Assembly (NCBI GenBank): GCA_028686135.1
Contig: JAQUCP010000014.1
Coordinates: 6,529 to 70,528, forward strand
From: UBA12481 sp012523435
GTDB taxonomy: Bacteria > Bacteroidota > Bacteroidia > Bacteroidales > UBA12481
Length of the DNA stretch: 64,000 bases
Direction of reading: 5' to 3'
How positions within the stretch are numbered: position 1 is the stretch's first letter; every line of letters starts with the position of its first letter. Of this stretch, positions 58,451 through 64,000 are shown piece after piece. A program made the translations under genes and the position numbers. Under the pieces are notes generated by a model that saw nothing but the letters and a program-made list of their open reading frames with translations, ran no database searches and was not told where the DNA came from.

Positions 58451-60595
58451 TCAGGTTGTCAGCTCAGTACGATTAATTAACACCTCCAAAATTTGAGTAG
58501 CAGCGGCGGGGATACTAGTCCCTGGACCAAAGATACCTACCACTCCAAGATCATACAGGAACTGGTAATCCTGTGGAGGGATGACACCTCCGACGATTAC
58601 CATGATATCTTCCCGGCCGAGTTTCCGCAGTTCTTCAATAACCTGGGGTACGAGGGTCTTATGGCCGGCGGCCAGACTGCTGACTCCGAGGACATGAACA
58701 TCATTCTCCACAGCATCTTTGGCTGCTTCGGCGGGAGTTTGGAACAAGGGTCCGATATCCACGTCAAATCCGATATCGGCATAGCCTGTTGACACCACTT
58801 TTGCGCCGCGATCGTGGCCATCCTGCCCCATTTTGGCGACCATAATTCTTGGGCGGCGTCCTTCGATCGTGGCGAACTTGTCGGCGAGTTCCCGGGCTTT
58901 CTGAAACTCATCAGTACCCTGGAATTCTGAGGAATAGACTCCTGAGATGGAACGAATCACAGCTTTATATCTTCCAACAATTTTTTCACAAGCATAAGAA
59001 ATTTCGCCCAAAGATGCACGTTTTTTCGCGGCATCAACGGCCAATTCAAGCAGGTTCCCCTCACCGGTCTCTACACAGCGGGTTAACGCATCCAGCGCAG
59101 CCTGGCACTCGGCCTCATTTCGTTCGGCGCGGAGTTTCTTCAGGCGGTCGATCTGAGCTAACCTGACCTTGGTGTTATCCACATCGAGGGTTTCGATCGG
59201 ATCTTCTTTATCAAGCCGATATTTATTAACACCCAGGATGATCTCTTTTCCGCTGTCGATTCTAGCTTGTTTCCGGGCCGAAGCTTCTTCAATCCTCATT
59301 TTCGGGATACCCGTCTCAACAGCTTTTGACATTCCGCCCAGCTCTTCGATTTCCTGAATCAGATCCCAAGCTTTATGTGCGATTTCGTGCGTCAGGCTCT
59401 CGACATAATAGGAGCCGGCCCAGGGATCCACCGATCGGCAGATGCCGGTCTCTTCCTGTATGAATATCTGAGTGTTACGGGCAATTCTTGCGGAGAAATC
59501 GGTTGGCAGCGCGATAGCCTCATCAAGAGCATTGGTGTGAAGGCTCTGGGTGTGGCCCAGGGCAGCAGCCAGGGCTTCTACGCAGGTGCGGGTGATATTA
59601 TTATACGGATCCTGTTCGGTCAGGCTCCATCCTGATGTCTGGGAGTGCGTTCTCAGGGTGAGCGACTTAGGATTTTTCGGGTTAAACTGCTTCACCAATT
59701 TCGCCCATAACATCCTGGCAGCGCGCATTTTAGCAATCTCCATGAAGTGGTTCATCCCGATAGCCCAGAAGAAGGAGAGGCGGGGTGCGAAGGCATCGAT
59801 ATCGAGGCCTGCAGCAATACCAGTACGCAGATACTCCAGTCCGTCGGCCAGCGTATAAGCCAGCTCCAGGTCGGCGGTTGCTCCGGCTTCCTGCATATGG
59901 TATCCTGAGATGCTGATGGAGTTAAACTTCGGCATCTTCTGGGAGGTAAACCGGAAGATATCAGCAATGATGCGCATACTGAATTCAGGCGGGTAGATGT
60001 AGGTATTCCTAACCATGAACTCCTTGAGGATATCATTCTGGATGGTTCCGGCCAGCTCTTCCAGCTCACAGCCCTGTTCCAGGGCAGCCACGATGTAGAA
60101 AGCCATCACCGGAAGCACGGCCCCGTTCATTGTCATGGATACTGACATCTTATTGAGCGGGATCTGGTCGAACAGGATCTTCATGTCGAGGATCGAGTCG
60201 ATCGCTACACCGGCTTTCCCAACATCCCCGACCACCCGTTCGTGATCCGAGTCGTATCCCCGGTGCGTTGCCAGGTCGAACGCCACAGACAGGCCTTTCT
60301 GACCGGCGGCCAGGTTACGGCGGTAAAAAGCGTTCGACTCTTCCGCTGTGGAGAATCCGGCATACTGGCGGATAGTCCAGGGCTTCATCACGTACATCGT
60401 CGAATAGGGGCCGCGCAAGTAGGGCGGCAAACCAGCCGCATAGTTTAAATGCTCAAGCTTCTCCAGGTCGCTGGCAGTATAGAGCGGCTTAACCGGGATC
60501 TGTTCGGGAGTCAGCCAAGGGGTTCCATCAGGAGATTTTTCTCCGGAGGGTTTCCGTGCCGACTGGTAAGATATCTTGGTCAAATCTGGTTTCAT
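58451..60595 (-). CDS. mutB: methylmalonyl-CoA mutase large subunit
   Basis: The catalytic, B12-binding subunit that interconverts methylmalonyl-CoA and succinyl-CoA, 714 residues. TIM-barrel domain: YAGFSTAEESNAFYRRNLAA, LSVAFDLATHRGYDSDH, SISGYHMQEAGATADLELAY, LTEQDPYNNITRT. C-terminal cobalamin domain: KMGQDGHDRGAKVVSTGYAD with the DxHxxG motif, VDIGPLFQTP, SSLAAGHKTLVPQ and VGGVIPPQDY. Full length. Five bases after the small-subunit gene. The MeaB/ArgK GTPase and epimerase are not in the window. Confidence 0.96.
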   Translation of the reverse strand: MKPDLTKISYQSARKPSGEKSPDGTPWLTPEQIPVKPLYTASDLEKLEHLNYAAGLPPYLRGPYSTMYVMKPWTIRQYAGFSTAEESNAFYRRNLAAGQKGLSVAFDLATHRGYDSDHERVVGDVGKAGVAIDSILDMKILFDQIPLNKMSVSMTMNGAVLPVMAFYIVAALEQGCELEELAGTIQNDILKEFMVRNTYIYPPEFSMRIIADIFRFTSQKMPKFNSISISGYHMQEAGATADLELAYTLADGLEYLRTGIAAGLDIDAFAPRLSFFWAIGMNHFMEIAKMRAARMLWAKLVKQFNPKNPKSLTLRTHSQTSGWSLTEQDPYNNITRTCVEALAAALGHTQSLHTNALDEAIALPTDFSARIARNTQIFIQEETGICRSVDPWAGSYYVESLTHEIAHKAWDLIQEIEELGGMSKAVETGIPKMRIEEASARKQARIDSGKEIILGVNKYRLDKEDPIETLDVDNTKVRLAQIDRLKKLRAERNEAECQAALDALTRCVETGEGNLLELAVDAAKKRASLGEISYACEKIVGRYKAVIRSISGVYSSEFQGTDEFQKARELADKFATIEGRRPRIMVAKMGQDGHDRGAKVVSTGYADIGFDVDIGPLFQTPAEAAKDAVENDVHVLGVSSLAAGHKTLVPQVIEELRKLGREDIMVIVGGVIPPQDYQFLYDLGVVGIFGPGTSIPAAATQILEVLINRTELTT

Positions 60596-60600
60596 TCTCC

Positions 60601-62466
60601 TTATTTTTTGATAATCAATTCATTAAAATGCTGCAGAGTCTGTAAGGCATTGCTCTTGACATGGATAAACTCGGTGATACCGGCGCTCTTGAGTTCTTCG
60701 ATGATCTCTTTGGGATATCCGGCGATAACTGGAATTGTGGTACCATTCACCTGACTGGCCAGCTCCGGTCCGAATACCGCATACTCCTCATCCGATGAGC
60801 AGAGCACGATCACGTCAGCACCGGCTTTGCCGGCAGCTTCAACACCTTCGGCTACGGTGTCAAAGCCGGGGTTATCCAAGATTTGATACCCGGCACAGGC
60901 AAAGAAATTAGAGGCAAACCCAGCCCTGGCTTTTCGCATGGCGAGATTTCCGATGGTCAGCAGAAAAACGACGGGCCGGAGACCAGACTCTTCTGTCCGC
61001 ATCCGGATTTGCTCAAAAGCCTCGGCGCCGCGATATAGGTTAAGAGGCTGTGCTTCAGCATCTTCGGTATCGGCAACCCAAGAGTTCATAATCATTGGAT
61101 CTGCTTTGCCCAGCATTTTTTCATCGCCATTGGGGTATTGATTAGTACCCAGAAGGACTTCTCTGCGCTGGGCGATGGCCTCATCGCGCTTACTGGCTGC
61201 CGTGACAATAGCATCCTGTACCCAGCCATCGTAGAATGCTTCGACATATCCACCTTTAGCTTCAGTTTGTTGCAAGAGTTTCCAAGCTTCGGCAGCGATA
61301 GAATCGGTGAGGGTTTCGATGAAGTAGGATCCGGCGGCCGGGTCAGCAACCTGGTCGAGGTGCACTTCTCCTTTCAGCAATATCTGTTGGTTTCGGGCGA
61401 TACGTTCGGCAAAGGGAGTCGGCTCCTCGTAGGTCAGATCAAAAGGCAAGACTGTCAACGAGTTAACACCACCCAACACCGAAGCCATCGCCTCGGTAGT
61501 TGTTCGAAGGACATTCACGAACGGATCATAAACGGTTTTGTTCCAGAAGGATGTTTCGGCGTGAATATACATTTGTGCGCTTGGATGGTTTTCAAGGCCA
61601 CAAGCTTCCAGAATGCGTGACCACAGCATGCGGGCGGCTCTGAACTTAGCGATCTCGAAGAAATAGTTAGATCCGGCCGACAGGTGGAAGGAAATTTTTT
61701 CAGCGACCAGCTCGACCGGGATTTCGCGTTCGGTCATTTCGACGACATATTCGTAGGCTTGGGTCAGACTGAAGGCAAGCTCCTGTACAGCGGTAGCTCC
61801 TGCGTTGTGGAAGAATCGGCCATTAATGCCCAGGATTCTCAGGTTGGGGTAGCTAGCAGCGCGGATGATCCAGGAGGCAGCCAGCTCATAAAGCTCTTCT
61901 TCGTCATCAAACCGGCCGGTCAGGTTAAACTCGCCGATCGGATCAAACTGGAGTGATCCTTTCACTTTCACCGGGTCGAGATCTCCTGATTCCACCAGCT
62001 CATCCAGTGCATCGAGGATCGTTCCCGGGTCGAAGCCCTCAAAACTCACCTCTACCTGGTCGATTGGCAGAGCCAAGATCAGCCCTTTGACATCCTCGAC
62101 AGAAGGATCATCATTAGTCTGAAAATTAACTGATTCCACTCCTTTTGAGATCAGGAGGAGTGCATCCTGAGCAGCTCTGCTACAATCTTCCACGACCACA
62201 TCCTGGCGGATATACCAGGGATTACCTTGTGGGGCGTTGCCCCTGACATAAGGAAACTCGCCCGGCAGATATCCCAGGTGTCCGAGGCCCTTCAGGTCAT
62301 CGGTCCGATAATAGGGTTTCACATCGATTCCCTCCGGACTCTTCCAGATCAGTTTCTTAGCATAGTCAGCACCTTTGAGGTCTTTCTGGATCACCTGTTC
62401 CCACTCCTGGGTGGAGATGGGTGGAAAATCACCAAACAGGTTCCTGCTCTTTTCAGCTTTTCCCAT
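60601..62466 (-). CDS. mutA: methylmalonyl-CoA mutase small subunit
   Basis: A 621-residue non-catalytic partner with the same barrel (PYYRTDDLKGLGHLGYLPGE, RQDVVVEDCSRAAQDALLL, GRFFHNAGATAVQELAFSL, ETSFWNKTVYDPFVNVLRTT) and a degenerate cobalamin-like domain lacking DxHxxG. First gene of the operon, with a promoter box upstream. The paired layout is the propionate/succinate route of Bacteroidota. Confidence 0.95.
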   Translation of the reverse strand: MGKAEKSRNLFGDFPPISTQEWEQVIQKDLKGADYAKKLIWKSPEGIDVKPYYRTDDLKGLGHLGYLPGEFPYVRGNAPQGNPWYIRQDVVVEDCSRAAQDALLLISKGVESVNFQTNDDPSVEDVKGLILALPIDQVEVSFEGFDPGTILDALDELVESGDLDPVKVKGSLQFDPIGEFNLTGRFDDEEELYELAASWIIRAASYPNLRILGINGRFFHNAGATAVQELAFSLTQAYEYVVEMTEREIPVELVAEKISFHLSAGSNYFFEIAKFRAARMLWSRILEACGLENHPSAQMYIHAETSFWNKTVYDPFVNVLRTTTEAMASVLGGVNSLTVLPFDLTYEEPTPFAERIARNQQILLKGEVHLDQVADPAAGSYFIETLTDSIAAEAWKLLQQTEAKGGYVEAFYDGWVQDAIVTAASKRDEAIAQRREVLLGTNQYPNGDEKMLGKADPMIMNSWVADTEDAEAQPLNLYRGAEAFEQIRMRTEESGLRPVVFLLTIGNLAMRKARAGFASNFFACAGYQILDNPGFDTVAEGVEAAGKAGADVIVLCSSDEEYAVFGPELASQVNGTTIPVIAGYPKEIIEELKSAGITEFIHVKSNALQTLQHFNELIIKK

Positions 62467-62491
62467 AATGAAAAGAATTTCTATTAGGCAG

Positions 62492-62499
62492 CAAAATTA
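62492..62499 (-). promoter_or_regulatory. -7 promoter box of the mutase operon
   Basis: TAATTTTG on the minus strand, exact TAnnTTTG, 25 bases before the small-subunit ATG. A TTTG lies 22 bases further upstream, slightly far for a -33 element. Confidence 0.55.
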
Positions 62500-62534
62500 C
62501 GATCTTCTTTGGTTCGGAAACCAAACTTTTGTCA

Positions 62535-63929
62535 TCAGAGGGTTCCGACCATCTTTTTCGGGTCAACCCATGCAGTGAACTCCTCGTCAGTGACATAGCC
62601 CAGAGCCAGGGCGGCCTGGCGCAGGGAGGTACCCTCTTTGTGTGCTTTTTTGGCGATCTCGGCAGCCTTTTCGTATCCGATATGGGTATTCAGGGCGGTG
62701 ACGAGCATCAGCGAGTTTTCCAGGTGACGGTTGATCACTGCGTTGTTTGCTTCGATACCGGCAGCGCAGTTGTTGTTAAAGGATACGCAGGCATCGCCGA
62801 GGAGGCGGGCCGACTGTAGAAAATTGCTGATCATCACTGGTTTAAAGACATTCAATTCGAAATGGCCGAGCATGCCGCCGACCGAGATAGCCACATCATT
62901 GCCCATAATTTGGGCGCAGACCATTGTCAGGGCTTCGATCTGGGTGGGGTTAACTTTGCCGGGCATGATGGATGACCCCGGTTCATTTTCGGGGATATGG
63001 ATTTCACCGATACCACTGCGTGGCCCGGAAGAGAGTACCCGCATATCATTACCAATCTTCATCAGACTCACTGCCAACTGTTTGAGAGCGCCATGGGATT
63101 CCACGATGGCATCATGTGCTGCCAGGGATTCGTATTTATTCTGAGCGCTGACAAACGGATAACCGGTGAGTTCGGCGATCTTGGCAGCAACTTTTTCTGC
63201 GTATCCTTTAGGCGTATTGATGCCTGTTCCCACGGCCGTCCCACCGAGCGCCAGCTCCTGCAGATGGGCCAGGGTGTTCTTCAGGGCACGAAGGCCGTGG
63301 TCGATCTGCGAAACATATCCTGAGAACTCCTGCCCCAGCGTCAGCGGGGTGGCATCCATGAAGTGAGTTCTGCCGATCTTGACCACCTGCATAAACTCTT
63401 TTGATTTGGCTTCCAGGGTGTTACGCAGCAGTTCGATACCCGGTATAGTGGTCTCAATCAGGATTTTATAGGCTGCGATATGCATCGCTGTCGGGAAAGT
63501 ATCATTCGACGACTGCGACTTATTCACGTCATCATTGGGGTGGATCATGGGTTTCCCTTCACCGAGGGTGTTCCCCAGGATCACATGGGAACGATTGGAT
63601 ATCACCTCGTTGAGGTTCATGTTCGACTGGGTACCGGATCCTGTCTGCCAGATCACCAGCGGGAACTGGTCGTCGAGTTGCCCCTCGAGGATTTCATCGC
63701 ACACCTGGGCGATCAGCTTGGCTTTCTGTTCCGGCAGCACTCCCAGGTCGCAATTTGTCAGTGCAGCCGCCTTTTTCAGGTAGGCAAAGGCCATGATGAC
63801 CTCATGCGGCATGGATGCCGGTGCTCCGATCTTGAAGTTATTAATGGAACGCTGGGTTTGTGCACCCCAATACTTTTCGGCCGGGACCTCCACAAGGCCC
63901 ATCGTGTCTTTTTCAATACGATAGTTCAT
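62535..63929 (-). CDS. fumC: class II fumarate hydratase
   Basis: A 464-residue TCA-cycle enzyme (fumarate to malate). VEVPAEKYWGAQTQRSINNF, TGSGTQSNMNLNEVISNR, GRTHFMDATPLTLGQEFSGY, GGTAVGTGINT and the family signature GSSIMPGKVNPTQIEAL (about 318) are all present. Length normal. Its product line joins succinate metabolism and thus the adjacent mutase operon. Confidence 0.96.
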   Translation of the reverse strand: MNYRIEKDTMGLVEVPAEKYWGAQTQRSINNFKIGAPASMPHEVIMAFAYLKKAAALTNCDLGVLPEQKAKLIAQVCDEILEGQLDDQFPLVIWQTGSGTQSNMNLNEVISNRSHVILGNTLGEGKPMIHPNDDVNKSQSSNDTFPTAMHIAAYKILIETTIPGIELLRNTLEAKSKEFMQVVKIGRTHFMDATPLTLGQEFSGYVSQIDHGLRALKNTLAHLQELALGGTAVGTGINTPKGYAEKVAAKIAELTGYPFVSAQNKYESLAAHDAIVESHGALKQLAVSLMKIGNDMRVLSSGPRSGIGEIHIPENEPGSSIMPGKVNPTQIEALTMVCAQIMGNDVAISVGGMLGHFELNVFKPVMISNFLQSARLLGDACVSFNNNCAAGIEANNAVINRHLENSLMLVTALNTHIGYEKAAEIAKKAHKEGTSLRQAALALGYVTDEEFTAWVDPKKMVGTL

Positions 63930-63947
63930 GTCACTGGATTTTTTGTT

Positions 63948-63955
63948 TAAAGGTA
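63948..63955 (-). promoter_or_regulatory. possible -7 box of fumC
   Basis: TACCTTTA on the minus strand, 18 bases before the fumC ATG; same variant box as before rmuC. Confidence 0.4.
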
Positions 63956-64000
63956 AACATATTCGATAATAGTTGGGCCGAACTGGTGGGATTCCACTGG

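Overview
The window looks like a chromosomal scaffold from an uncultured member of the Bacteroidota. The evidence is a type IX secretion sorting domain, repeated TAnnTTTG promoter boxes 6 to 40 bases before genes, few Shine-Dalgarno sites, an S16 protein with a long acidic tail, and gene orders typical of this phylum (small membrane protein-mutL-rhomboid-rhomboid-nuclease; rpsP beside divergent dnaE-trxA-DUF58). Two runs of exactly 100 N show that contigs were joined. One is flanked by an identical 79-base duplication and is very probably a false gap. No tRNA, rRNA, insertion sequence, prophage or CRISPR array was seen, and no gene-free stretch exceeds 300 bases.

Layout. 1-5.5 kb: a Rieske-like lipoprotein, ahcY, ribF, a TlpA-type thioredoxin lipoprotein, lpxH and a small secreted protein with four WM repeats. 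5.5-12.2 kb: ComM-type ATPase, then the mutL-rhomboid cluster. 12.2-17.9 kb: PLP dehydratase, a secreted S9 peptidase, dapD, a glycosyltransferase and tsaC. 17.9-26.9 kb: nine minus-strand genes that overlap or nearly touch (PqqD-like, ATP-grasp, PLP decarboxylase-like, urea transporter-M23 fusion, TPR/beta-barrel protein, TPR protein, membrane acyltransferase-like protein, T9SS cargo, rimM). 27-36.8 kb: rpsP, dnaE, trxA, DUF58, cardiolipin synthase, rmuC, pepT. 36.9-42.3 kb: a complete 2-oxoacid dehydrogenase operon (E1 alpha, E1 beta, E2, E3) ending in a lipoate ligase-like gene. 42.4-50 kb: plant-sugar use (GH127 lipoprotein, a gap-broken secreted protein, rhaB, xylB, xylA). 50.1-57.9 kb: DPP4-type peptidase, glycosyltransferase, SPFH protein, MBL hydrolase, MORN-like lipoprotein, M28 peptidase. 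57.9-64 kb: DUF2179 membrane protein, both methylmalonyl-CoA mutase subunits and fumC.

How it fits together. The organism appears to be a heterotroph that degrades protein (DPP4, S9 and M28 peptidases) and plant polysaccharide (GH127, xylose and rhamnose kinases). Carbon would enter central metabolism through a 2-oxoacid dehydrogenase, methylmalonyl-CoA mutase and fumarase.

The best candidate for an undescribed system is the operon starting with the PqqD-like gene. It joins a peptide-binding RRE-like protein, an ATP-grasp ligase and a divergent fold-III PLP enzyme to envelope proteins, and it lies between rpsP and rimM, which are neighbours in many bacteria. Its function is not known from sequence alone.
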